Shown: in pieces, positions 1 to 5,765 of the stretch | Layout of the letters: the number at the start of each line of letters is the position of its first letter | Numbering within the stretch: the stretch's first letter is position 1 | Source: Hyphomicrobiales bacterium | GTDB lineage: Bacteria; Pseudomonadota; Alphaproteobacteria; Rhizobiales; Beijerinckiaceae | Assembly (NCBI GenBank): GCA_028290125.1 | Contig: JAQGKM010000031.1 | Span: forward strand, 1-6,934 | Length of the DNA: 6,934 bases | Reading direction: 5' to 3' | The notes under the pieces: model-generated | What the model was told of the DNA's origin: nothing | What the model saw: only the letters and a program-made list of their open reading frames with translations | The model's database searches: none | Translations under genes and position numbers: made by a program

Positions 1-260
1 ATTCGCCATTTACCGCAGAGGCCGGCGGAGATAGCCTGCGGGCAAGCTCGGAAAAGAGCAGAGACTCAAGGGAGGACTCATGACCCCATGCCCGGGCGCA
101 TCCCGGCTCCGTGCAGCGCGACAGCGCGCATGAGAGCCGTGCCGTCAATCGGCCCCGCAAGACACTCCTTCAAGCACGCCAACGACGGCATCGTCGTCGA
201 CCGCACTAGCAACAACGGCAAAAGAACCTCCACGAGAGGCTGCCAGACGAGGGCGATCCC
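1..260. other. Upstream region without a convincing gene
   Basis: No reading frame here looks like a conserved protein. A good Shine-Dalgarno sequence (GGGAGGA, 70-76) precedes an ATG at 80, but that frame stops after 17 codons. The frame read from base 1, with an ATG at 88, stays open to a TGA at 262-264 overlapping the next gene's ATG. Its 58-residue product uses AGA/AGG codons several times, unlike the neighbouring genes, and I recognise nothing in it. The stretch probably holds the promoter and leader of the downstream operon, possibly with a decayed or leader ORF. I could not assign promoter hexamers. Confidence 0.4.
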
Positions 261-1001
261 ATGAATGTTCCACCCCATCTCATGTACGGGCACCGCGCGC
301 GCATCGGCTACACGTCGCCGCCGCTCACCACCGAAGTGTTCCCGTATGAATTCTACAAGATCGTGCCGGACGGTGTGTCGCTGGTCGTGACGTCACTCGC
401 GATCGTGGTGCGCTCGAAGGAGGAGATCGACAAATCATACGAGATCAGCATGAACGCGGCGCGCGAAATGGCGGCGGCGAAATGCGATCTCATCATGCTC
501 GGCGGCGTGCCGATCAACCTCTCGCGCGGCACGAAAAATGCCGAGCAGATGGTCGCCGATCTCGAAAGCGAACTCGGCGTGAAGGTCTCGACCAGCCAGT
601 CCGCGCAGATCAAGGCGGCGCGCGCGCTCGGCTCGAAGAAGATGGTGGTTGCGCACCCCTATGCGGAGACGGACACGACTCGCATCTCGTCCTACAATGC
701 GCACATGGAATGCGAGACCCTTGGCGCCATGGCGTATGGCTCACCCTTCAATCAGATCGGCCGCATTCCGCGCGATGGCGCGTTGCAACTGGGCCGGGCG
801 CTGATGAAGAAGCACCCCGACGCCGACACGATCATCATGCCCTCCCCGCACTGGCCGACGATCGAAAGCATCGAACCGCTGGAGCGCGAGTTCGGCGTGA
901 ACGTGATGACCGCCTTGCAGGTCATCGTCTGGGATGCGCTGCGCCGCTGCGGCATCGACGACAAGATCGAGGGATACGGCAGGCTGTTCCGCGAATTCTG
1001 A
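261..1001 (+). CDS. Asp/Glu racemase / arylmalonate decarboxylase superfamily protein, apparently without catalytic cysteines
   Basis: This is a 246-residue protein of the Asp/Glu/hydantoin racemase superfamily, closest in layout to the maleate cis-trans isomerase and arylmalonate decarboxylase branch. It is soluble, with no signal peptide, so it should act in the cytoplasm. Two Rossmann-like halves are visible. The first ends in a strand plus loop DLIMLGGVPINL (76-87). The second starts with a helix and strand at 111-137 (TSQSAQIKAARALGSKKMVV, then AHPYAETD). A late loop PSPHWPT (194-200) is followed by IEPLEREFGVNVMTALQVIVW, a family-typical segment. Known members use cysteines in the two loops; here the matching positions appear to be Gly82 and Ser195/Pro196, and the only cysteines are C75, C151 and C230. 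Length matches the family. The start at 261 has a GAGGG Shine-Dalgarno sequence at 249-253. The gene heads an operon with a binding protein (31-base gap). The family call is firm; the substrate and reaction are unknown. Confidence 0.82.
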   Translation: MNVPPHLMYGHRARIGYTSPPLTTEVFPYEFYKIVPDGVSLVVTSLAIVVRSKEEIDKSYEISMNAAREMAAAKCDLIMLGGVPINLSRGTKNAEQMVADLESELGVKVSTSQSAQIKAARALGSKKMVVAHPYAETDTTRISSYNAHMECETLGAMAYGSPFNQIGRIPRDGALQLGRALMKKHPDADTIIMPSPHWPTIESIEPLEREFGVNVMTALQVIVWDALRRCGIDDKIEGYGRLFREF

Positions 1002-1032
1002 CCTGGCCGCGCGCGCGTCAACGGGGGTGCAC

Positions 1033-2064
1033 ATGATGAAATCTGGCATCGTTCTTCTTGCTGTCGCGATGTCGGCGCCAGCCTGCGCCGAGCCCGTCGC
1101 CGACTTTTATCGCGGCAAGACGATCACCATGCTGGTCGCGAGCGGCGTGGGGGGCGGCTACGACACCTATGCGCGCGTCTTCGCCCGCCATGCGGTCAAG
1201 TTCATCCCTGGCAATCCCAACATCGTCGCCAAGAACATGCCGGCGGCCGGCGGCCTCGCAGCGGCGAGCACGCTCTACAACAATGCCGACAAGGATGCGC
1301 TGACGATCGCCGCCTTGTCGAACGTGTCGACACTCGATCCGCTGTTCGGCAATCCCGGCGCCCGCTACGACCCGCGCAGGTTCGGCTGGATCGGCTCGAT
1401 CGGGAAATTGCAGAACGTTTGCGCAACCTGGCACACGAGTCCGGTGAAGACGATCCAAGACGCGCGCCAACGCAGCGTGATTGTCGCGGGCGCCGGAGCC
1501 TCGTCCAACACCGCTGTCGTCCCGCGCATCGTCAACGAATTGCTTGGCACCCGCTTCAAGGTGGTGGCGGGCTACGATCCGGCCGGCGGGCTCACCATGG
1601 CGGTCGAGAATGGCGAGGCCGAGGGCATCTGCGGGCTGTCGTGGTCAACCATGAAAGCCTCGCGGCCGGACTGGATTGCAGGACGCAAGCTCAATGTGAT
1701 CCTGCAAGTGAGCATGGAGAAATTGCCGGAACTGAAGGACGTGCCGAGCGCGCTCGATCTCGTCACCGACCCCGCCCGCAAGCGCGTGCTCGAACTCATC
1801 CTGATTCGTCAGGAAACGGGCCGCCCCTTCGTCACATCGCCCGGCAGTCCGCCCGATCGTCTCGCCGCCCTGCGCGCGGCCTTCGACGCCACGATGAAAG
1901 ATCCGGAGTTCCTTGCCGACGCCGAACGCAACCAGATGGAAATCGAACCGCTGACCGGCGCGGGCATCGATGCGTTTCTTGCGAAAGCCTACGCATCGCC
2001 TGCCGACGTCGTCGCGCAGGCGGCGGCGCTGGTCGGCCCTGCGGCGGAGGCCAAGCAGCCCTAG
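1033..2064 (+). CDS. Tripartite tricarboxylate transporter substrate-binding protein (TctC/Bug family), divergent type
   Basis: This is a 343-residue periplasmic solute-binding protein. Residues 1-19 form a signal peptide (hydrophobic IVLLAVAMSA, then ACA before Glu20). The mature part begins with FYRGKTITMLVASGVGGGYD, the family's first strand and ligand loop with the conserved Asp (D44). Next come IPGNPNIVAKNMPAAGG (58-74), a TctC-family signature, and a Tyr-Asp-Pro-Ala segment at 181-184. Known members capture small carboxylates for a TctAB membrane pair, which is not present here. C130 (VCATW) and C200 (ICGLSW) could form a disulfide in the periplasm. The same frame is open upstream to an ATG at 934, but that start would bury the signal peptide and overlap the previous gene. 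ATG 1033 (or 1036) follows GGGGG at 1023-1027. The gap to the racemase-like gene is 31 bases and to the hydrolase gene 52 bases, which supports co-transcription. The ligand is unknown. Confidence 0.85.
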   Translation: MMKSGIVLLAVAMSAPACAEPVADFYRGKTITMLVASGVGGGYDTYARVFARHAVKFIPGNPNIVAKNMPAAGGLAAASTLYNNADKDALTIAALSNVSTLDPLFGNPGARYDPRRFGWIGSIGKLQNVCATWHTSPVKTIQDARQRSVIVAGAGASSNTAVVPRIVNELLGTRFKVVAGYDPAGGLTMAVENGEAEGICGLSWSTMKASRPDWIAGRKLNVILQVSMEKLPELKDVPSALDLVTDPARKRVLELILIRQETGRPFVTSPGSPPDRLAALRAAFDATMKDPEFLADAERNQMEIEPLTGAGIDAFLAKAYASPADVVAQAAALVGPAAEAKQP

Positions 2065-2116
2065 AAGAAAAGTCGTCCACAAAAACCGGCGACAAGCCGC
2101 ACGCAGGGAGGATGTC

Positions 2117-3235
2117 ATGAGATCAACGAGAACAACCGGGCTATGCATCGCGCTGACGGCCTGCGGGCTCACGACCGCCGTCGCCGATCCACTGAACATC
2201 GCCAAGATGGGAAGCATGGAGGCAGGCGGACGCGTCATCGAGTGTCAGACCGTCGACGGCGGCGACCCCAACAATCCGCGCCAGACTCCCGGGCGCCTCG
2301 TCATCGATCAGGTCTACGCGTCCTACCTCTACCCTCAGGATCAGCGCTACCCCTACCCTATCCTGTTCAATCCAGGCGGCGGCCACACGGCGCGTTTCTA
2401 CGACACGACGCCCGACGGACGTGAAGGCTGGCTGACTCTGTTCGCACGCGCGGGCTTTCCGACCTACGGCGTCGACCGCGTCAACACAGGCCGATCCGGC
2501 AGCGACATCTGCAAACTCAACGCCGTGCGTCTCGGGCGCGCGCCGGTGTCCGACATCCCGATCGCCAATCGCTATTCGGCGGAGGCGGCGTGGATCAACT
2601 TTCGCTGGGGGCCGAAATTCGGCACGCCCTATGCCAACACGCAATTCCCGATCGAGGCGGCGGACGCCTATTACCCGCAAACGCTCACCACCTATCGCGA
2701 TCCGGCCGAGACGCAGAAATCCGTCGCGGCCTTCGCGGCGCTGATCGACAAGATCGACGCGCCTGGCGTCATCATCCAGTCATGGTCGTCGTCCGGACTT
2801 CTCGGCTATCTCACGGCTGCCGAGCGGCCCAACAAGGTCAAGGGCATTCTCGCGGTCGAAAGCTCGACATCGGCCTTCGACGACATCCCGGCGGAAAAGA
2901 AGCAGCTGCTCGCCAAGATTCCGATCGTCATCATGATCGGCGACCGTGCGCCCGACCGTGTCGAAGCCTCGCGCAAGTTCCAGAAGGAGATGGCGGCGAT
3001 CGGCGGCGACGTCACGCTCGACGTGCTGCCGGAAGCCGGCATCTACGGCAACGGGCACACGCTGGCGGCCGAGAAGAACAACAAGCAGACGATGTTCCGT
3101 CTGATCGCATGGATGGAAGGCCACGTGTTCAACACGGACAAGAAGGCCGGCCAGCCAGCATCGCCCGACGAGCCGCCGCCGCCGATCATCCCGAATTCGA
3201 CGTCGGGATCTGGAGCGAACCGCAGGGCGAATTGA
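2117..3235 (+). CDS. Exported alpha/beta-hydrolase, esterase 713-like
   Basis: This is a 372-residue alpha/beta-hydrolase with an export signal. Residues 1-23 end in AVA before Asp24, suiting signal peptidase I; LTAC-G (13-17) also fits a lipobox, so a lipoprotein cannot be excluded. Family marks are LFNPGGGHT (83-91, probable oxyanion loop), TTPDGREGW (97-105), a probable nucleophile Ser224 in QSWSSSG (221-227), a probable acid Glu248 in AVESS, and His314 in GNGHT. This order and the Glu acid resemble esterase 713 of Alcaligenes, as far as I recall that structure. The nucleophile elbow is S-x-S-x-S rather than G-x-S-x-G. C43 and C132 could form a disulfide. The C-terminus (346-372) is Pro/Ser-rich and probably flexible. 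The frame is open upstream to 1970, but ATG 2117 has a GGGAGG ribosome site at 2106-2111 and puts the signal peptide first. Last gene of the operon. The substrate is unknown; ester cleavage is inferred from the fold. Confidence 0.78.
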   Translation: MRSTRTTGLCIALTACGLTTAVADPLNIAKMGSMEAGGRVIECQTVDGGDPNNPRQTPGRLVIDQVYASYLYPQDQRYPYPILFNPGGGHTARFYDTTPDGREGWLTLFARAGFPTYGVDRVNTGRSGSDICKLNAVRLGRAPVSDIPIANRYSAEAAWINFRWGPKFGTPYANTQFPIEAADAYYPQTLTTYRDPAETQKSVAAFAALIDKIDAPGVIIQSWSSSGLLGYLTAAERPNKVKGILAVESSTSAFDDIPAEKKQLLAKIPIVIMIGDRAPDRVEASRKFQKEMAAIGGDVTLDVLPEAGIYGNGHTLAAEKNNKQTMFRLIAWMEGHVFNTDKKAGQPASPDEPPPPIIPNSTSGSGANRRAN

Positions 3236-3250
3236 CGTCAGGCGACACCG

Positions 3251-3286
3251 AAGCGCGAGATGCGGGCCAGCCTGCGCTCGCGCTTT
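3251..3286 (+). terminator. Hairpin after the three-gene operon
   Basis: AAGCGCGAG (3251-3259) and CTCGCGCTT (3277-3285) are perfect 9-base complements. The inner GCGGG/CCTGC can extend the stem with one G-T wobble. Only three T residues follow, so this is a weak intrinsic terminator or an mRNA 3'-end protector. It lies 15 bases after the hydrolase stop codon, where the operon should end. Confidence 0.55.
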
Positions 3287-3359
3287 CATCATGACGCAGC
3301 AGCGAACCACTCTCTCGTTCGTTCTGACCGTCTGATCCAGCTCACGATGCGGAGGGCCC

Positions 3360-3731
3360 ATGCCAATCACGGCGCACTGTCACTGCGGACGCACGTCGCT
3401 TGAAGTCGAGGCCGAGTTGCCCGCAAAACTGACCCGCTGCACATGCTCGATGTGCTCCAGGCGCGGCCACCTCCTTGCATACTTCAAGCCTGAGCAGTTC
3501 AAGGTTCGTCAGGCCGACAGCGACGCCATGTATCGCTGGAACAGCAAGCTCGTCGCGCATCACTTTTGCAGCGCATGCGGCTGCGCCACCTACACCGACA
3601 GCCCAGCCTTCGGTCGCGACGGCTCTTGGGACGGCAAGACACGCCGCATTGGTCTCAACGCCCGCATCATCGACGACTTCGAAGCCGCCGACTGGCCCGT
3701 GACCGTCATAGACGGAAAGAATCTCTGGTGA
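3360..3731 (+). CDS. GFA-fold zinc protein (glutathione-dependent formaldehyde-activating family)
   Basis: This is a 123-residue protein with the full cysteine pattern of the GFA/CENP-V family. C7-x-C9 lies in CHCG, C27-x-C29-x2-C32 in RCTCSMC, and C70-x2-C73 (plus C75) in FCSACGC. These bind the structural and catalytic zinc ions in characterised members. The founding member (Gfa of Paracoccus) was reported to promote S-hydroxymethyl-glutathione formation from formaldehyde and glutathione. Most homologues are uncharacterised, so the activity is not assured. There is no signal peptide or membrane segment, so it is cytoplasmic. The length is normal for a single-domain member. The start at 3360 has a GGAGG site at 3351-3355. 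The 74 bases upstream, after the operon hairpin, show no promoter I could assign. The gene runs into the MAPEG gene tail-to-tail with 9 bases between stop codons. Confidence 0.9.
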   Translation: MPITAHCHCGRTSLEVEAELPAKLTRCTCSMCSRRGHLLAYFKPEQFKVRQADSDAMYRWNSKLVAHHFCSACGCATYTDSPAFGRDGSWDGKTRRIGLNARIIDDFEAADWPVTVIDGKNLW

Positions 3732-3740
3732 TCAACGCGC

Positions 3741-4373
3741 TCAGCCGCGCGACGTGAACCAGAACAGCGCCGCCTCGATGAGCGCGAAAGCCGCGATTGG
3801 CGCGACCGCCCCGGGTACGCCAGCAAGCTCGTAGCCGAAGCGTCCCGCCACATACAGCAGGACAAGAAGGCTCAGCGCCAGCCCGGGCGCTCCCAGCCCG
3901 CGCATCGCGGCGCTCTGGTGATAACCAATCCAGAACGCGAAGCGCGCCAGCACCCAGACGACAGCCGTGGCCAGCACGGCGCGCATGTCGGCGCCATCCT
4001 GCGAAAAGGCCGCCAGTCCAAACAGCGCCGCCGTGAAGGCGACGGTCTGCTCGAGCGTATTCTGCAGGTATCGCAAATTGACCCGCAAGCGCCGGGTTTC
4101 ATAATTCATCAGCGGATCGAAGCTCGGCGAGACAAGCCGTTCATGCGCAACCGCCTCGACGCCCGTCACCAGGCAGAACAGGACAGCGCAGGCCCAGCAT
4201 TTCAGCGTGAAGATCATGCGGGCTTCCAGCGTCTCCAGCCCCGGAAGCGGAGGCGTGAAGCGATCGAGTGCGAACCAGATGATGGCCGCGATCGGCATGG
4301 AGATCGCGATGCAGATCGTTCCGATACGACGCTGCCGGACAAAGTCTTCTGACGCCGCAGTCGTTTCTTCCAT
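3741..4373 (-). CDS. MAPEG-family integral membrane protein
   Basis: This is a 210-residue membrane protein with hydrophobic segments near residues 17-37, 54-74, 108-124, 131-150, 163-180 and 187-207. A charged loop YETRRLRVNLRYLQNTLEQT (91-110) precedes the third segment. An Arg-rich stretch followed by N-x-x-E is the hallmark of MAPEG proteins (membrane-associated proteins in eicosanoid and glutathione metabolism), where the Arg/Asn residues help bind glutathione. Classical members have four helices and about 150 residues. This one is longer, with possible extra helices at the C-terminus, so it belongs to a less-studied bacterial subgroup. Whether it binds glutathione is unproven. ATG 4373 follows GGGAG (4383-4387 on the minus strand) at a 9-base spacing. 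It is convergent with the GFA-fold gene and divergent from the stress-protein gene; an inverted repeat overlaps its translation start region. Confidence 0.75.
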   Translation of the reverse strand: MEETTAASEDFVRQRRIGTICIAISMPIAAIIWFALDRFTPPLPGLETLEARMIFTLKCWACAVLFCLVTGVEAVAHERLVSPSFDPLMNYETRRLRVNLRYLQNTLEQTVAFTAALFGLAAFSQDGADMRAVLATAVVWVLARFAFWIGYHQSAAMRGLGAPGLALSLLVLLYVAGRFGYELAGVPGAVAPIAAFALIEAALFWFTSRG

Positions 4374-4429
4374 GTGATCGCGCTCCCGCCGGCCAGCCTC
4401 GCTCGTGTCACGCCGACAGCGCCGATCAC
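4374..4429. promoter_or_regulatory. Inverted repeat in the divergent gap, overlapping the MAPEG ribosome site
   Basis: GTGATCGCGCT (4374-4384) and AGCGCCGATCAC (4418-4429) are complementary over 11 pairs with one bulged base, spaced by 33 bases. The left arm directly abuts the MAPEG start codon, and the MAPEG Shine-Dalgarno sequence sits at the edge of the loop. In MAPEG mRNA this could fold over the ribosome site. In DNA it could be an operator between the two divergent genes. The rest of the 132-base gap (4374-4505) shows no clear -35/-10 pair. A function is inferred only from position and symmetry. Confidence 0.35.
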
Positions 4430-4505
4430 ATTTGCAAGAACGTCAACTTGACCCATGCAACGCCTTGTCGCCCGCGTGGTTTCAACAACCCACAAGGAGA
4501 CAGAC

Positions 4506-5009
4506 ATGCGCAAGGTCGAAGAGAATGCCAAGACGCCCGCCGAAATCGAAGACCGGGTGTGGGAACTGAGCGAGAAGATTGACTTCTGCATGCTGACCAC
4601 CTGGGACGGCGAGAGCCAGCATTCCCGTCCCATGTCGGCGCGCGTCAATCGCGCGGAACGCGCCGTTCATTTCCTGGTCGATGTCGAAGGTCGCAAGAAC
4701 CGCCACATCGAAAAATATCCGCGCGTCGGGCTGACATTCTCCGACACGGCTGGAAACAAATATGTCGCGCTGAGCGGCAATGCGACGATCTCCAATGACC
4801 GTGCGAAGATCAAGGAGCTCTGGTCCGACTTCGATCGCGCGTGGTGGGATGACGAGACGGATCCCTCGATCCGCCTGCTCACCGTGCACCCCGAGGACGC
4901 GGAACTCTGGGACAGCCCCAATCGCCTGGTGGCTTCCGCCAAGATGCTGACCGCCGCCGTCACGGGCGCAAAGCCCAGCTTCGGCGATCACGGCGAGGTC
5001 AAGCTCTAA
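4506..5009 (+). CDS. Pyridoxamine 5'-phosphate oxidase-like general stress protein
   Basis: This is a 167-residue cytoplasmic protein of the split-barrel flavin-binding fold, in the general stress protein 26 subgroup (PNPOx-like). Its family pattern is FCMLTTWDGESQHSRPMS (27-44), VHFLVDVEGRKNRHIEKYPRV (54-74), LTFSDTAGNKYVALSGNA (76-93), DRAKIKELWS (98-107), DPSIRLLTVHPEDAELWD (119-136). Relatives bind FMN or FAD; the subgroup is generally not a true pyridoxamine oxidase, and I would not assign that reaction. ATG 4506 has a strong AAGGAGA site at 4494-4500. The in-frame ATG at 4455 would add 17 residues unlike the family and was rejected. It is divergent from the MAPEG gene and followed by a strong terminator. 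A stress or redox role is inference from the family. Confidence 0.88.
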   Translation: MRKVEENAKTPAEIEDRVWELSEKIDFCMLTTWDGESQHSRPMSARVNRAERAVHFLVDVEGRKNRHIEKYPRVGLTFSDTAGNKYVALSGNATISNDRAKIKELWSDFDRAWWDDETDPSIRLLTVHPEDAELWDSPNRLVASAKMLTAAVTGAKPSFGDHGEVKL

Positions 5010-5045
5010 GCCACAGGGCGGCTGGAAACGCCGGTCGCAAACGAG

Positions 5046-5081
5046 AAACGCCCCGGAGATCTCTCTCGCGGGGCGTTTTTT
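5046..5081. terminator. Strong bidirectional intrinsic terminator
   Basis: AAACGCCCCG (5046-5055) pairs with CGGGGCGTTT (5069-5078), a 10-base perfect stem, and inner GAGA/TCTC can extend it. On the plus strand it ends in six T residues (5076-5081); on the minus strand the tail is TTTCTCG. It lies between the convergent stress-protein gene (stop at 5009) and the minus-strand gene ending at 5101, so it can serve both. Its arms match those of the hairpin at 6818-6852. Confidence 0.9.
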
Positions 5082-5100
5082 CATGTTGCATGCGGCCGCG

Positions 5101-5415
5101 CTAGACCAGTGCGTGGCAGAGCGACTCCCTCGCGACTTTGAAGCGTCCACGTCGCACCAGCATGACAGACGTGAGAATGTGCGTGTTGAGCTCGAACCGG
5201 TCGTGCAATTCCGCAATCTGCGCGTCATCGCGCTTTTCACAAGCGTCGAGGAACAGCAGGGCGGCGGCAGCGAAATTTGCGGCAGCGCCGGCCTCCTCGG
5301 CGTCGCGTGCACGCTCCATGAGCAACATCAGCCAGTCGTTGATGCTTGCCCGATCTCGTGTCTGTTGCTCGATCAAGTCGAGCACAGTGACAAAAGCTTC
5401 TCGCATCGGCGTCAT
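5101..5415 (-). CDS. Small hypothetical helical protein
   Basis: This is a 104-residue protein that I do not recognise. It looks entirely alpha-helical: REAFVTVLDLIEQQ (5-18), INDWLMLLMERARDAEEAG (25-43), ANFAAAALLFLDACEKRDD (46-64) and IAELHDRFELNTHILTSVML (67-86), then a basic tail (RRGRFKVARES). The Ala-rich third stretch is not long or hydrophobic enough to call a membrane segment. The frame is open up to 5481, but ATG 5415 is preceded by GAGGAA (5420-5425, minus strand) at good spacing, while the upstream start lacks one; the extra residues of the longer form look basic and unstructured. It ends 20 bases from the bidirectional terminator. Reality is supported by the ribosome site and helix periodicity only. 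Confidence 0.6.
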   Translation of the reverse strand: MTPMREAFVTVLDLIEQQTRDRASINDWLMLLMERARDAEEAGAAANFAAAALLFLDACEKRDDAQIAELHDRFELNTHILTSVMLVRRGRFKVARESLCHALV

Positions 5416-5493
5416 TGGCTTCCTCATCCAGAGTGTGGCCAACGTGCGTGAGCGGGCAGCGACGCACAGAATGCGCGCCATGTTCCGGCATGG

Positions 5494-5509
5494 TTACCGG
5501 CGTCTTAAC
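5494..5509. promoter_or_regulatory. Possible CtrA-type site
   Basis: TTAC (5494-5497), seven bases, then TTAAC (5505-5509) differs in one base from TTAA-N7-TTAAC, the known full CtrA site of Alphaproteobacteria. It lies about 80 bases upstream of the minus-strand start at 5415 and about 95 upstream of the small plus-strand ORF at 5604. TTAACGCG (5505-5512) also has an exact inverted copy CGCGTTAA at 5549-5556. The rest of the 188-base gap (5416-5603) shows nothing else I can assign. One site with one mismatch is weak evidence. Confidence 0.3.
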
Positions 5510-5603
5510 GCGACCCGGAGGCACGGGGGCGAAGACAAGCGTTCATCGCGCGTTAATCGCGGATTTGATTTGATGCCCTGGACACAAGCCAAAGGGCATA
5601 CCC

Positions 5604-5732
5604 ATGAGCCACAAACGTCGCGTCCGCCTGCGTCTGGATGGAAGATACCGCTTCGCCAAGGCGCTGGCCGAGTTTCGGGCACGCCGCGACATCGAGAGCA
5701 TCTGCCGGATGTTTTCAGGCGAGCTCTCCTGA
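5604..5732 (+). CDS. Possible 42-residue Arg-rich small protein
   Basis: The short frame from ATG 5604 to TGA 5730-5732 encodes a 42-residue protein with ten Arg and two Lys. The basic N-terminus (KRRVRLRLDGRYRF, 4-17) leads into a probable amphipathic helix (AKALAEFRARRDIESICRMF, 18-37). AAAGGG at 5591-5596 gives a usable ribosome site seven bases before the ATG, and a hairpin starts two bases after the stop. I recognise no family. It could bind nucleic acid, given its charge, but that is a guess. No other protein looks convincing over this stretch. It may also be chance. Confidence 0.4.
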   Translation: MSHKRRVRLRLDGRYRFAKALAEFRARRDIESICRMFSGELS

Positions 5733-5733
5733 C

Positions 5734-5765
5734 GACCACGCCCGGCGTGGTCCAAGGCGCGCGCC
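5734..5765. terminator. Hairpin and palindrome between convergent genes
   Basis: GACCACGCC (5734-5742) and GGCGTGGTC (5744-5752) are exact complements around one base, giving about 7-8 real pairs with a small loop. The palindrome GGCGCGCGCC follows at 5756-5765, touching the stop codon of the minus-strand binding-protein gene. No T run follows on either strand, so this is a candidate transcription barrier or 3'-end structure and not a classical intrinsic terminator. Confidence 0.4.

Noticed and set aside
88..264. 58-residue frame upstream of the racemase-like gene
   Set aside because: It has several AGA/AGG codons, no recognisable pattern and a ribosome site too far away; kept only as part of the upstream region.
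934..1032. Longer N-terminus for the operon's TctC-type protein
   Set aside because: It would overlap the previous gene by 68 bases and place 33 residues before a clean signal peptide.
1970..2116. Longer N-terminus for the hydrolase
   Set aside because: It overlaps the previous gene, is Arg/Pro-rich in the shadow-frame style, and the ribosome site at 2106-2111 fits ATG 2117.
1419..2120. 233-codon frame inside the TctC-type gene
   Set aside because: Its Arg/His/Gly-rich composition is that of a shifted frame over a recognised gene.
4482..5312. 276-codon frame on the minus strand opposite the stress-protein gene
   Set aside because: It runs through a strong terminator and opposite a well-recognised gene; this is a common artefact of GC-rich DNA.
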